64,000 nt of DNA from the NCBI RefSeq assembly GCF_024297185.1, contig NZ_JANCTD010000004.1, forward strand, positions 396,207 to 460,206. Direction: 5' to 3'. Numbering within the stretch: the first letter of the stretch is position 1; each line of letters begins with the position of its first letter. This document shows positions 33,456 through 42,756 of the stretch, one piece after another. This DNA is from Lewinella sp. JB7 (GTDB taxonomy: Bacteria; Bacteroidota; Bacteroidia; Chitinophagales; Saprospiraceae). A model generated the notes under the pieces. That model saw only the letters and a program-made list of their open reading frames with translations. It searched no databases and was not told the DNA's origin. A program made the position numbers and the translations under genes.

Positions 33456-36400
33456 TTAAGTAGTTTCCACTTCGAGCACTTCGGCATCGGCCTCCTCGTG
33501 GCGGAACCGACCGGCGAACCGTCGGATACCCCGCCGCGATTTGTACATTAACCAGATCATCACCGGCACGACCACCAGGGTCAGGAAGGTCGCGAAGACC
33601 AGACCATAGATGACCGTCCAGGCCATCGGGCCCCAGATAGCCGTATTATCTCCTCCGATGAAAAGCCGGCCATCCCAGTTGGCGATGAAGCTGAAAAAGT
33701 CGAAGTTGAAGCCTACGGCCAGCGGAATCAGTCCCAGTACGGTCGTAATGGCCGTCAGAAGTACCGGCCGCAGACGCGTGGCTCCGCCCTCGATGATGGC
33801 GGCCCGGATGTCGCTCAACTCCAGTTCCGAGATCTTATCCAGCCCCTGCTCATCGACCTTCTCCTTCATCAGCAGCGTGGTGTAGTCGATCAGTACGATG
33901 GCGTTGTTGACTACCACCCCGGCCAGGGAGATGATGCCTACCCCGGTGAAGACCACTGAGAAGGTGCCGCCGAAGAAAAAGTAGCCCAGTAAGACCCCGA
34001 TGGTCGACAGGATCACCGAAGTGAGGATGATGAACGGAGAGCTGATGCTGTTGAACTGCGCCACGATGATGATGAAGATCAGGAAGAGCGCGAAGACGAA
34101 CGCTCCGAGGAGGAAGCCCACGTCCTCCTGTTGCTGCTGCTGCTCGCCGGTAAACTCGTAACTGAATCCCTGCGGGAGGTCGTAGGCCTGCAGCGCGGCG
34201 TCGATCTCGGGAATGATGTCGTTGGCTACGTAACCCTCCAGCAGGTTGGAGCTGATGGTGACTACGCGGTCCAGATCTTTCCGCTTAATGGAGCTGTAGG
34301 TCGAGGAGTAATCCACGGAGGCCACCGTACTGATGGGGACCTGGGTGATGCGCCCGGTAGCGGGATCGCGGAAGGTGATGCGCTGACTGAGTAGGTTCTC
34401 CACCCGGTTGCGGTCCCGCTCCTGCAGGCGGATGAAGATCGGGTACTCGTCTTCCCCGAGCTTGTACTTGCTGATTTCCTTTCCGTAAACGGAGGTGCGC
34501 AGGGCCGAGGCGATCTGGAAAGTGGACAGGCCGTAGCGCCGCGCCGCCTCCCGGTTCACCTTTACGAGGAGTTCCGGCTTGCCGAGTTTGATGTCGGCGC
34601 TAAGCTGCTCGATGCCGGGGATGCCCTGCTGATTGATGTAGTTGATCACGTCGTCGCCCAGCGTGACGAGGCGGTCGATGTCCTCCCCGCTGATCTCCAG
34701 ATTGATGGGCTTGCCGGTAGCCGGACCGTTCGCGTTCTGATCCACGCTTACCTTCACGCCGGGCAGTCCGCGTACGGCTAGTCGGATCTCCTCCATGATG
34801 TCCCGCGTGCTCACTCCGCCCCGCTCCCGGTAGGGGACGAAGCTGACGGTGATGCGGGCCTTGTTCGGCGTAAAGCCGGGCTCGGGCGGGGTGTTCGGGT
34901 CGGAGGTGTTCTCGCCGATTTGCGTCAGTACCGCCTCCACGATGTCGTCGTAGGGTTCCAACAGGTCGAGGATGCGCGTTTCCACGACCCGGGTGACCTC
35001 GTCGGTGGCGCCAATATCGGAGCCCAGGGGCAGTTCCACGAAGGCGTTCACGTAAAGTGGATCGGCCGAGGGGAAGAATTCGATCTGCGGCGGGAAGAGG
35101 GCGGTGAGAAAGAGGGACAGCACCAGCAGGCCGACGGTCCCGAAGATCATCGACTTGCTGAAGCGCAGGGCGAAGCCGATGAAGCGGTCGTACTTCCGTT
35201 CGAGCCAGGGCAGGAAACGGTCCTGAAACACGAACGACGCCGGCCGTAACAGGAAAAAGTAAACCAGCGTGACCACCGTCGCGACGAGCATGAGGTTGAA
35301 AAGCCAGTTGGCTCCCACCAATAGCCCGATCAGCCCAATGACCACCATGACGGCGGCCGTCAGGAGGGTGGTCCTCACCTTGCGCCGGCGGCCGGCGGGA
35401 GTCACGGCACGTTTATCCACTTGCATGAAGCGGCTCGCCAGCACCGGATTGATGATCAGCGCCACGATCAGCGACGACAACAAGACCAGGATCAGCGTAA
35501 TCGGAAAATACTTCATGAACTCCCCCACGATCCCCGGCCAGATGGCCAGGGGCATGAAGGCGGCCAGGGTGGTTGCCGTGGAGGCGATGATGGGCCAGGC
35601 CACTTCCCCCGCCCCGAACTTCGCCGCCCGGTCGGATACCTCCCCCAGCTGCATGTAGCGGTACACGTTCTCCACGATCACGATGCCGTTATCGACCAGC
35701 AGGCCCAGGGCGAGAATGAGGGCGAACAGCACGACGATGTTGAGCGTCACGCCCGTCAGCCAGATCCACAGGATGCCCATGAGCATCGATAGCGGAATCG
35801 CGATGCCCACGAAGAGCGCGTTCCGCAGCCCCAGGAAGAACAGGAGTACAACCACGACCAGGATGACCCCGGAGATGATGCTGTTCTCCAGGTTGTCTAC
35901 CTCGCTGCGGGTGTTGTCCGACTGATCGTTGAAGTAAGTGATGCTCAGATCGTCCGGCAGCCGTTGCTGGACCGCGGCCACCGTCGCGTTCACTCCGTCG
36001 GAGGTACTCAGGAGGTTTTCCCCGGAGCGCTTGATGACGTCCAGGCTGATCACCGGCAGGCCGTCGGCCCGGGCGATGCTCTTGGGATCCTCGTAGCCGA
36101 AGGTCACGTCGGCGATGTCGCGCAGGTACACCAGGCGCTGGTTCTCGTTCTTGACGATCGTACCAGCCAGTTCCTCGGCATCCCCGAACTCCCCCACTAC
36201 CCGGATGGCCCGGCGCACGCCGTTGTTGACGATCTCCCCGCCGGAGAGCGTCAGGTTCTCGGCCGAGATGGCGTTCTCGATGTCCTGAAAGCTGATCTGC
36301 AGGCTCTCCATCTTGCGGACGTCCACGGCAATCTCGATCTCCCGCTCCTGGATACCCTTCAGGTTCACGGCACTTACGCCGTCGACGTTCTCCAGCTCGT

Positions 36401-36908
36401 CCTCCATAAGCTCAGCGTAGCGTCGCAGCTCCTCCGGCGGAAAATCGCCGCTCATATTGATGGTTACGATGGGGAACTTCGACAGGTTGATCTCCAGCAC
36501 CGTGGGATCCGTATCGAGGTCGGTAGGCAGTTCGGCCTTGGCAATGTCCACGGCATCCTTCACCCGCCGGAGGGCATCGTCGAAGTCCTCGTCGGAATTG
36601 AACTCTACGGTGATCACGCTGAAGTCCTGGATGCTGGTCGACCGGATCACCTTCACCCCGTCGACGCCCTGCAGTTCCTTCTCCAGGGGGCGGGTCACGA
36701 GACTTTCGATGTCCGCCGCCGAGTTACCGAAGTAGGGTGTATTGATGTACACCTGCGGGAGCTCAACTTCCGGAAATTGCTCCTTGGGCACCTGGTCGTA
36801 GGCGTACAGACCGAAGATCAGGATCATAATGGCCAGCAGGAATACGCTGGTGCCGTTGTCGACGGCAAGGTTGGTGAGCCCGAAGGTCCGTTTCTGCTGA
36901 TTAGCCAT
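33456..36908 (-). CDS. RND efflux permease (AcrB/HAE family)
   Basis: A 1150-residue inner-membrane pump with the duplicated RND plan: one TM helix, a large periplasmic domain, helices 2-6, then the same again. Helix 4 carries LVDNGIVIVENVYR. Periplasmic loops include LEKELQGVDGVKVI and LPLGSDIGATDEV. An extra hydrophobic pair lies at about 505-565, making it slightly longer than E. coli AcrB. It overlaps the adaptor gene by 8 bases. Confidence 0.95.
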   Translation of the reverse strand: MANQQKRTFGLTNLAVDNGTSVFLLAIMILIFGLYAYDQVPKEQFPEVELPQVYINTPYFGNSAADIESLVTRPLEKELQGVDGVKVIRSTSIQDFSVITVEFNSDEDFDDALRRVKDAVDIAKAELPTDLDTDPTVLEINLSKFPIVTINMSGDFPPEELRRYAELMEDELENVDGVSAVNLKGIQEREIEIAVDVRKMESLQISFQDIENAISAENLTLSGGEIVNNGVRRAIRVVGEFGDAEELAGTIVKNENQRLVYLRDIADVTFGYEDPKSIARADGLPVISLDVIKRSGENLLSTSDGVNATVAAVQQRLPDDLSITYFNDQSDNTRSEVDNLENSIISGVILVVVVLLFFLGLRNALFVGIAIPLSMLMGILWIWLTGVTLNIVVLFALILALGLLVDNGIVIVENVYRYMQLGEVSDRAAKFGAGEVAWPIIASTATTLAAFMPLAIWPGIVGEFMKYFPITLILVLLSSLIVALIINPVLASRFMQVDKRAVTPAGRRRKVRTTLLTAAVMVVIGLIGLLVGANWLFNLMLVATVVTLVYFFLLRPASFVFQDRFLPWLERKYDRFIGFALRFSKSMIFGTVGLLVLSLFLTALFPPQIEFFPSADPLYVNAFVELPLGSDIGATDEVTRVVETRILDLLEPYDDIVEAVLTQIGENTSDPNTPPEPGFTPNKARITVSFVPYRERGGVSTRDIMEEIRLAVRGLPGVKVSVDQNANGPATGKPINLEISGEDIDRLVTLGDDVINYINQQGIPGIEQLSADIKLGKPELLVKVNREAARRYGLSTFQIASALRTSVYGKEISKYKLGEDEYPIFIRLQERDRNRVENLLSQRITFRDPATGRITQVPISTVASVDYSSTYSSIKRKDLDRVVTISSNLLEGYVANDIIPEIDAALQAYDLPQGFSYEFTGEQQQQQEDVGFLLGAFVFALFLIFIIIVAQFNSISSPFIILTSVILSTIGVLLGYFFFGGTFSVVFTGVGIISLAGVVVNNAIVLIDYTTLLMKEKVDEQGLDKISELELSDIRAAIIEGGATRLRPVLLTAITTVLGLIPLAVGFNFDFFSFIANWDGRLFIGGDNTAIWGPMAWTVIYGLVFATFLTLVVVPVMIWLMYKSRRGIRRFAGRFRHEEADAEVLEVETT

Positions 36909-38106
36909 TGGTGGTCGGATTGGCGGTGGTGCCGGTCTGCACCGGCGACTGGCTCAGGGAGATCGGCTGGCCGTCGGTGAGTCCGCGACTACCGCTCGTG
37001 ATGATGCGGGCGCCGGCGGTGAGCCCGCTTTCGACGACGGCCCGGTTGTTGTAGCTGCGGCCGGTACGTACGTAGGTCTTACGGGCCACCGTTTCTCCGT
37101 CGACCTCTTCGGCCGTAAAGACGTAGCGCTGTCCGTCGACGTCCTGCTGGATCTGGTCCTGGCTCACGACGATCAGATCCTCGGCGGCGAAGTCGAGCAC
37201 CTCCACCTCGGCCAGCAGATTCGCCTTCAGCTGATTGACGTACTGTCGCGGCACGTCCACTTCGATCTCGAAGGTCCGGTTAGCGGGGTCCACGGTGCGG
37301 CCGATGCGGCTCACCGGAGCTTCGAACTCCAGGTCCAGGGCCGGCACCCGCACGCGCACCTGCTGCCGCAACCGCACTTTCGTCAGCAGATCCTCGGGGG
37401 CGTCGGCCACGACGTCCAGATCATTGGTGCTGATGATCGAGAGGATCGGCGCGCCGGGCATGGCACTTTCTCCGGTCCGCATCATCACCTGGTCCACGGT
37501 GCCGCTGAGGGGGGCGTAGACGTTGCGTTTGCTGGCCTGTACGTCGATGCTCTTCAGTTGCTGTTGCAGCCGCTCGTAGTTATTCTTTGCCTGCAGGTAC
37601 TGAATTTCGGAGCCGATATTCTGCTCCCACAGTTTCTGTTGCCGTTCGTAGATGGTCTTTGCCAGGCTGGCGGCGGTTTCGAGCTCGGCGCGCTGGGTTT
37701 CGGTGCCCTCCACGTCCAGGGTGGCGACGAGCTGTCCCTTGCGGATGGGGTCGCCCTCCTCGAAGTTCATGCGCAGGATCCGCCCGGGGATCTCCGGACT
37801 GGCCACGGCACTTTCGGAGGCCCGCACCGTCGCCTGCACTTCGGCGAAGTTGGTAAAGCTGCTCGGGGCCACCGTTTCGTAGGCGACCAGCGTGGCGTTG
37901 GGGGCAAAGGAGGGATCGACCTCCGCCAGCCGCTGCTCCAGGTTCTCCACTTCCTTCGTGAGTTCCCGCAGTTCGGCGCGGCGCGTGCGCAGGGCTTCCT
38001 GGATCTCCGCGGCGGTTTCCGGCTCCTTTTCTTCGGGGGCGGGGCCGCAGGAGCCAAGGGTTACGGCAAGGAGCAATGCGGCAAATAGATTTCTCATGAC
38101 GATCAT
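36901..38106 (-). CDS. RND efflux periplasmic adaptor lipoprotein
   Basis: A 401-residue membrane-fusion protein. It has a lipobox LGSCG near residue 20, a coiled coil at about 30-70, a biotinyl-lipoyl half (EGDPIRKGQLVATLD) and an alpha hairpin (LAKTIYERQQKLWEQN to NNYERLQQQL). The second lipoyl half (NVYAPLSGTVDQVM) and a beta-barrel domain follow. It bridges the permease and TolC partner. Either Met1 or the Met four codons on could be the start. It lies 39 bases after the tolC-like gene. Confidence 0.94.
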   Translation of the reverse strand: MIVMRNLFAALLLAVTLGSCGPAPEEKEPETAAEIQEALRTRRAELRELTKEVENLEQRLAEVDPSFAPNATLVAYETVAPSSFTNFAEVQATVRASESAVASPEIPGRILRMNFEEGDPIRKGQLVATLDVEGTETQRAELETAASLAKTIYERQQKLWEQNIGSEIQYLQAKNNYERLQQQLKSIDVQASKRNVYAPLSGTVDQVMMRTGESAMPGAPILSIISTNDLDVVADAPEDLLTKVRLRQQVRVRVPALDLEFEAPVSRIGRTVDPANRTFEIEVDVPRQYVNQLKANLLAEVEVLDFAAEDLIVVSQDQIQQDVDGQRYVFTAEEVDGETVARKTYVRTGRSYNNRAVVESGLTAGARIITSGSRGLTDGQPISLSQSPVQTGTTANPTTNG

Positions 38107-38145
38107 TGAAAGGCTTGTGGGGTGGACGGCACCGGGTGCGTCGTC

Positions 38146-39474
38146 CTACCGCCCGAGGGCGAGATAGAGATCTTCCTTAGCGACGAGGGTATCGTAGAGG
38201 GCATTCAGGTAGTTGGCCTGTGCCTCGTAGAGTTGTTGCTCGGCCTGGACGGTTTCGACACTGCTGCCGACCCCCTCCCGGTACTTGATCTGGGTGGTTT
38301 CGTAGATTGACTGCGCCAGTTCCAGGTTTTCCTTGGTCACCTGCATGCGTTGACGGGCCGTGTTGAAGGTGCCGCGGGCATTGCGTACCTCCAGGGCGAT
38401 GCCCCGGGCTACGTCGTCGCGCTGGTTGACCACCTTCTCTTTGTCGAGGCGCGCGCGCTGCAGGCGGGCGCTGCGCCCGCCGAAGTCGTAAATGGGGATC
38501 ACCGCCGACACGCCCACCACGACCGTAGGCGCCCAGAAGCCGTCCGAAAGATTATTACCCTGGTACTGGTACTGGGCGGCCGCCGAGGCATCCAGCCGGG
38601 GCAGAAAGGCCGCCTTCTGCAACTCTATATTAAGGTCTTGAAGAGCGATGGTCTGGTCTAACAAACGGATTTCGCTCCGTTGCTGGTAGGGAACGTCGGC
38701 GGTGAGCGCGGCGGCATCGACCTCGAGCTCCAGCTGTTCCAGGTCATCGGCCACCCGCAATTCTTCCTCCTCGGGAAAGTTCAGGAGGAATTTCAGCGAG
38801 CGCAGGGCATTTTCCCGCTGCTGCTCCACGTCGTTGCGGCTGCTCCGCAGGTTGTTAAGGCTCAGGCGCAGGCGATCCACGTCGAGTTGCTCCACGAAGC
38901 CGGCGTCGTACTGGGCCTGGGTTTCCCGCAGCAGCTTTTCGAGATTGTCGATGTTGCGGTCCACGATCTCCAGGTTGGTCGACAGGAGCAGTACGGGTAG
39001 GTAGCTGCGGGTAACCTGGGTACGGACCTGTCGTTGGGCATCCTCCAACTGGAGGTTGAAGTAGTCGCGGCTGGCGCGGGCGGCCCGCAGTCCGACAAAG
39101 TACGAGCCGTCGAAGAGCATGCTCCCGATGCTGATGCCGCTGGTGAAACTGTTCTTGAGCTGGAAGGCGATGGAGGTGGGGGCGTTCGGATCGCCCTGGG
39201 CGAAGGCTTCGGGCAGGGGAAGCACCGGTACCTTGAGGTAGTGTAGAAAGTCCAGCGAACCATTGATTTGCGGAAGCCCCGTGCTCAGTCGCTCACGCAC
39301 GTTCTGTTCCGCATCCAGGATATCCACCCGGGCATTGCGGATGGTATTGGAATTGAGGAAGGCGTAGTCGACCGCGTTCTGGAGGGTATAGACCTGCGTT
39401 TGCGGGACTTCCTCCTGGGCGGACAGTCCCAGACTAACGAACAGCAGAAATACGGTGGGGGGGAAGAATTTCAT
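38146..39474 (-). CDS. TolC-family outer membrane efflux protein
   Basis: A 442-residue TolC-like channel with a signal peptide (TVFLLFVSLGLSAQ) and two OEP repeats rich in heptad helices (LENAV-type start at LQNAVDYAFLNSNTIRN; YEAQANYLNALYDTLVAKEDLYLALG end). It trimerises in the outer membrane as the exit duct of the RND pump encoded downstream. It starts 10 bases after the TetR stop. Confidence 0.94.
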   Translation of the reverse strand: MKFFPPTVFLLFVSLGLSAQEEVPQTQVYTLQNAVDYAFLNSNTIRNARVDILDAEQNVRERLSTGLPQINGSLDFLHYLKVPVLPLPEAFAQGDPNAPTSIAFQLKNSFTSGISIGSMLFDGSYFVGLRAARASRDYFNLQLEDAQRQVRTQVTRSYLPVLLLSTNLEIVDRNIDNLEKLLRETQAQYDAGFVEQLDVDRLRLSLNNLRSSRNDVEQQRENALRSLKFLLNFPEEEELRVADDLEQLELEVDAAALTADVPYQQRSEIRLLDQTIALQDLNIELQKAAFLPRLDASAAAQYQYQGNNLSDGFWAPTVVVGVSAVIPIYDFGGRSARLQRARLDKEKVVNQRDDVARGIALEVRNARGTFNTARQRMQVTKENLELAQSIYETTQIKYREGVGSSVETVQAEQQLYEAQANYLNALYDTLVAKEDLYLALGR

Positions 39475-39484
39475 ATGCCTGGCC

Positions 39485-40111
39485 TTAGGGGAGATCTTCT
39501 TGCTTCAGGTATTGGTCCAGCCGGTCGCGCCCGAACTGATTGACGATGCCGTTGAAGTGGTAGCTGCTGTGCTGACGGATGATGTCCGAGAGCGGACGCT
39601 CCTGCGCCGGAAATACTCCGCGGTCCACCACCATCATGGTCATGCCCACGTAGAGGTTGGCGATCACCTCGGCGTCGATGTCGGCCCGGTAGAGCCCTTC
39701 TTCCATGCCCCGCTCGAGATTAGTCGCCACGCTCCGCAGGAACTCGCGTTGGTGGGCCATAATCATCGAATGAAACAGTTCGGGGTAGTACTTGCGCAGG
39801 TCGTGGAGGGTGGTCGGCGACACCTTCCGCATCTGCCGGATGAAGTAGCGGCTGTTCCGCAGCAGTTCGTCGATGGCATCGGCCGCTTCGTCGGTGTGCC
39901 GGCGCAGCACCTGAATGTCCCGGCGGGTATCCTCCTCGAGAACCAGCTGGATCAGGTCCTCCTTATTGTCCACCATCTGGTAGAGCGTTTTCTTGGAGAT
40001 GCCCATCTCACGGGCGATATCATCCATACTCACGCTGCGTATGCCGATGCTCCGAAACATGGCACCCGCCTTGTCGAGAACCTGCCGGTTGTGGTTGATT
40101 TCTTCTATCAC
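39485..40111 (-). CDS. TetR/AcrR-family transcriptional regulator
   Basis: A 208-residue repressor-type protein. The helix-turn-helix lies at about 27-48 (SMDDIAREMGISKKTLYQMV), and the rest is a helical ligand domain. The start is GTG at 40111. It leads the efflux operon tetR-tolC-adaptor-permease, so it most likely controls it. The long palindrome at 40121-40160, just before its start, is the obvious candidate operator. Confidence 0.93.
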   Translation of the reverse strand: MIEEINHNRQVLDKAGAMFRSIGIRSVSMDDIAREMGISKKTLYQMVDNKEDLIQLVLEEDTRRDIQVLRRHTDEAADAIDELLRNSRYFIRQMRKVSPTTLHDLRKYYPELFHSMIMAHQREFLRSVATNLERGMEEGLYRADIDAEVIANLYVGMTMMVVDRGVFPAQERPLSDIIRQHSSYHFNGIVNQFGRDRLDQYLKQEDLP

Positions 40112-40120
40112 GCCGCAAAG

Positions 40121-40160
40121 AACGGGGGAAACTTTGGATAGTTACAAAGTTTCCCCCGTT
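40121..40160. promoter_or_regulatory. Long palindrome, probable TetR operator (or terminator)
   Basis: Two perfect 16-bp arms, AACGGGGGAAACTTTG and CAAAGTTTCCCCCGTT, flank 8 bases. The palindrome sits 10 bases upstream of the tetR GTG and 48 bases past the nucleoside phosphorylase stop. The T run lies on the plus strand, where no gene needs termination, so an operator is favoured. Confidence 0.6.
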
Positions 40161-40208
40161 TTTTAGCTTGCTTGAACCGAATTTTGCCGGCTCCCGCGTC
40201 CCCGCCCC

Positions 40209-41093
40209 CTACCCCGCAGGAGCGGTTGCGAGTTCCAGGCCGAGATCGATCAGTGCCTCCACGGTATTGCCCGGCTGCCGGCTGAAAGTCCCCAGAGCCC
40301 GGTTGGCGAGTAGTGCGGACAGGGAAGCCGCCCGGTGCCCCAGCAAGTGCGTCAGGCCGTAAATTCCGGACGTTTCCATTTCGATATTGGTGATGCGCAG
40401 ATCATCCGCGTGGAACTGCCGCAACGCATCGAGAATGGCCGGATTCATGCCCGCGGGTAGGCGCAGACTGCGTCCCTGGGGAGCATAAAATCCGGCGGCC
40501 GTCAGGGTAATGCCCCCGGTCAGCGAGCGGGCGGCCGGTTGTGACAGGAAGTCGGGTAGTTCGGGGCGCACGATGAGTGGGGCTACCGGCAGGCGCACCC
40601 GCTGTTCGTCCAGGTGATCAATCAGCGTGATGGCCAGGGGGTCGGGCTCCCCGGTGCTCAGGTAAAAGGGTAATAGTCCGTCCGCAGCAAGCGCGGCCCG
40701 CGACAGTACGAAGCTGTCGAGGGGCAAATCGTGTTGAAAGGCCCCACTGGTGCCGAGCCGCAGAAAGTCGAGGGAGATAAGTTCCTCCTTGATCTCCCGC
40801 CGATGCAGATCGATGTTGAAGAGGGCATCGAGTTCGTTGATGACGATGTCGACGTTATCGGTACCGATGCCGGTCGAGATGACCGTCAGGCGCTTACCGT
40901 TCAACTCGCCGGTGTGGGTGACGAACTCCCGGGCTTCCACCCGGAGCTCCACCCGATCGAACCGCCGGCTAACTTGCTGCACCCGTTCGGGGTCGCCGAC
41001 GGTGATGATGGTTTCCGCTACTTGTCCCGGCAGCAGGTGCAGGTGATACAGGGAGCCGTCGGGCCGCAGGATGAGTTCCGATTCCGCGATCAC
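40209..41093 (-). CDS. Nucleoside phosphorylase (uridine phosphorylase-like)
   Basis: A 294-residue PNP/UDP-family enzyme, splitting nucleosides with phosphate. Family marks are TVGDPERV near the start (phosphate loop), STGIGTDNVDIVINELDAL, RLGTSGAFQ and NIEMETSGIYGL (ribose and base binding). The GTG start at 41093 overlaps the ytxJ stop as GTGA, so the two are translationally coupled. The base preference, uridine or purine, cannot be settled by eye. Confidence 0.9.
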   Translation of the reverse strand: MIAESELILRPDGSLYHLHLLPGQVAETIITVGDPERVQQVSRRFDRVELRVEAREFVTHTGELNGKRLTVISTGIGTDNVDIVINELDALFNIDLHRREIKEELISLDFLRLGTSGAFQHDLPLDSFVLSRAALAADGLLPFYLSTGEPDPLAITLIDHLDEQRVRLPVAPLIVRPELPDFLSQPAARSLTGGITLTAAGFYAPQGRSLRLPAGMNPAILDALRQFHADDLRITNIEMETSGIYGLTHLLGHRAASLSALLANRALGTFSRQPGNTVEALIDLGLELATAPAG

Positions 41094-41416
41094 GCCTGTT
41101 CGCCGAGCTTGCGGACTTGTTCCTTCAGGCTGTCCTCCTGTATATCGGAGCGCCAGTAGTGATCGACGGCCTCTCCGCGGTGCACGACGATCGCCTGGGG
41201 GCTGGCGTGCTTCACGTCCAGTCGTTCGGCGATTTCCTCCGACAGGTCCTTCGCGTACTGGATCACGATTCCGTAGATGTCGATATCGTGCTTGGCGTTC
41301 GCGATCTGCACCTGGGCGCGGGCGCTGAAGGGGCAACTGTTGCTGTGCTTGAAGATCACGATGGGCTTTTCCTGCGAAGCCTGCAGCGCGGCGTCGAGAT
41401 CCTGGGAAGTATTCAT
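41090..41416 (-). CDS. ytxJ: Monothiol bacilliredoxin, YtxJ/BrxC-like
   Basis: A 108-residue thioredoxin-fold protein. VIFKHSNSCPFSARA holds the single active Cys (Cys28), followed by Ser in place of a second Cys. The cis-Pro loop is ASPQAIV. YtxJ proteins remove bacillithiol from proteins. Together with the YfiT-like gene at 45377 this indicates that the organism uses bacillithiol. It overlaps the nucleoside phosphorylase start by 4 bases. Confidence 0.9.
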   Translation of the reverse strand: MNTSQDLDAALQASQEKPIVIFKHSNSCPFSARAQVQIANAKHDIDIYGIVIQYAKDLSEEIAERLDVKHASPQAIVVHRGEAVDHYWRSDIQEDSLKEQVRKLGEQA

Positions 41417-41487
41417 GGTATGGAACATGCCTTCACAACGTCGGCAGGGGGGCGGGGTTCGCGGGAGTCTACAGCTTGCGGGGGCCT

Positions 41488-41495
41488 TACCTTTG
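41488..41495 (+). promoter_or_regulatory. -7 box of the pseudouridine synthase gene
   Basis: TACCTTTG, a full TAnnTTTG match, 29 bases before the ATG at 41525. Confidence 0.5.
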
Positions 41496-41524
41496 CCCGT
41501 CCTACCCTGCTCAATCGCCCCGCC

Positions 41525-42328
41525 ATGAAACAACCGCGCCGCTTCCAACGCTCCCAGGCCCGCAACTCCAGTAACCCGCCCGGACTGGACCGCGAACCCG
41601 CCGAACTGATCGGCATGCGCCTGAACAAGTACATCGCTCACTCCGGCGTAGCGAGTCGCCGCACGGCGGGCGATATGGTAAAGGCCGGCAAGGTCAAGGT
41701 CAACGGCAGCGTGCTCGACAACCCCGCCTACCAGATCCAGGAAGGAGACGTGGTCGAGTACGACGGAAAGGTGGTAGCCCCCTCCGAACGGTTTGTCTAT
41801 ATTCTGCTGAATAAACCCCGCAACGTCATCACCACCACCAACGACGAGCACGACCGCACCACCGTCATGGACCTGCTGGACGAGCCCGGCCTCCGTGGCC
41901 TCCGCCTCTTTCCCGTCGGCCGCCTCGACCGCGACACCACCGGTCTGCTTCTCATCACCAACGACGGTGACGTCACTACCCGGCTCACCCATCCCCGCTT
42001 CGAAACCTCCAAGATTTACGAAGCCACCCTGGATAAACCCTTCAGTCCCGCCGACCTCGCCCAAATGAAGGCCGGCTACGACCTCGACGACGGCCCCTTC
42101 CTCCCCGACTGGGCCCGCTACACGAACGAAGACGACCCCCGTAAGGTCACCCTCCAGATCCACAACGGTCGCAACCGCATCGTCCGCCGCGCCTTCGAGC
42201 ACTTCGGATACACCGTCGAAAAACTCGATCGCACCTACCTGGCCGGCCTCACCAAAAAGAACCTCCCCCGCGGGTTCTACCGCTACCTCTCCGAAGAAGA
42301 AATCCGCCGACTAAAGTACTTCAGCTAA
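41525..42328 (+). CDS. RsuA/RluB-family 23S rRNA pseudouridine synthase
   Basis: A 267-residue enzyme that isomerises uridine in rRNA. An N-terminal S4 domain (MRLNKYIAHSGVASRRTAG, about 31-90) binds RNA. The catalytic domain has the Asp in FPVGRLDRDTTGLLL, the RPRN-like NKPRNVITT, and HNGRNRIVRRAFEHFGY near the end. It resembles RluB more than RsuA, but the target uridine is not certain. The start at 41525 follows a -7 box; the frame is open further upstream but antisense to ytxJ. Confidence 0.93.
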   Translation: MKQPRRFQRSQARNSSNPPGLDREPAELIGMRLNKYIAHSGVASRRTAGDMVKAGKVKVNGSVLDNPAYQIQEGDVVEYDGKVVAPSERFVYILLNKPRNVITTTNDEHDRTTVMDLLDEPGLRGLRLFPVGRLDRDTTGLLLITNDGDVTTRLTHPRFETSKIYEATLDKPFSPADLAQMKAGYDLDDGPFLPDWARYTNEDDPRKVTLQIHNGRNRIVRRAFEHFGYTVEKLDRTYLAGLTKKNLPRGFYRYLSEEEIRRLKYFS

Positions 42329-42756
42329 CCACGAGCGACTACCAGCGACCACCGGGAGCGATCCCAAATTACCACCCGCGAGCCCCGCGAGCGACCACCA
42401 GCGAACGCAGTGAGCGTGACTAAATCACCACCCGCAAGCCCGCGAGCGACCACCAGCGAACGCAGTGAGCGATCCCAAATTACCACCCGCGAGCCTCGCG
42501 AGCGACTACCAGCGACCACCGGGAGCGATCCTAAATTACCACCCGCGAGCCCCGCGAGCGACTACCAGCGACCACCGGGAGCGATCCTAAATTACCACCC
42601 GCGAGCCCCGCGAGCGACCACCAGCGAACGCAGTGAGCGTGACCACATTACCACCCGCGAGCCCCGCGAGCGACTACCAGCGACCGCCGGGAGCGATCCC
42701 AAATTACCACCCGCGAGCCCCGCGAGCGACCACCCGCGAACGCAGTGAGCAATCCT
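42329..42756. repeat. 56-bp tandem repeat array (seven units plus a partial)
   Basis: Units begin at 42366, 42422, 42477, 42533, 42589, 42645 and 42701, each AAATTACCACCCGCGAGCC then CGCGAGCGA. They end in one of two alternatives: A, AGCGAACGCAGTGAGCG, or B, AGCGACCACCGGGAGCG. A partial B unit precedes them. The order is B A A B B A B A. There are no unique spacers. The array fills the whole spacer from the pseudouridine synthase stop to the mscS stop. Frames through it give Pro/Ser/Arg-rich text only. Confidence 0.93.

Noticed and set aside
42410..42748. Pro/Ser/Arg-rich reading frame through the tandem repeats
   Set aside because: It is translated repeat DNA; several frames are open for the same reason and none has a domain.
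42329..42756. CRISPR array
   Set aside because: The 56-bp units are contiguous with no unique spacers, and no cas genes are near.
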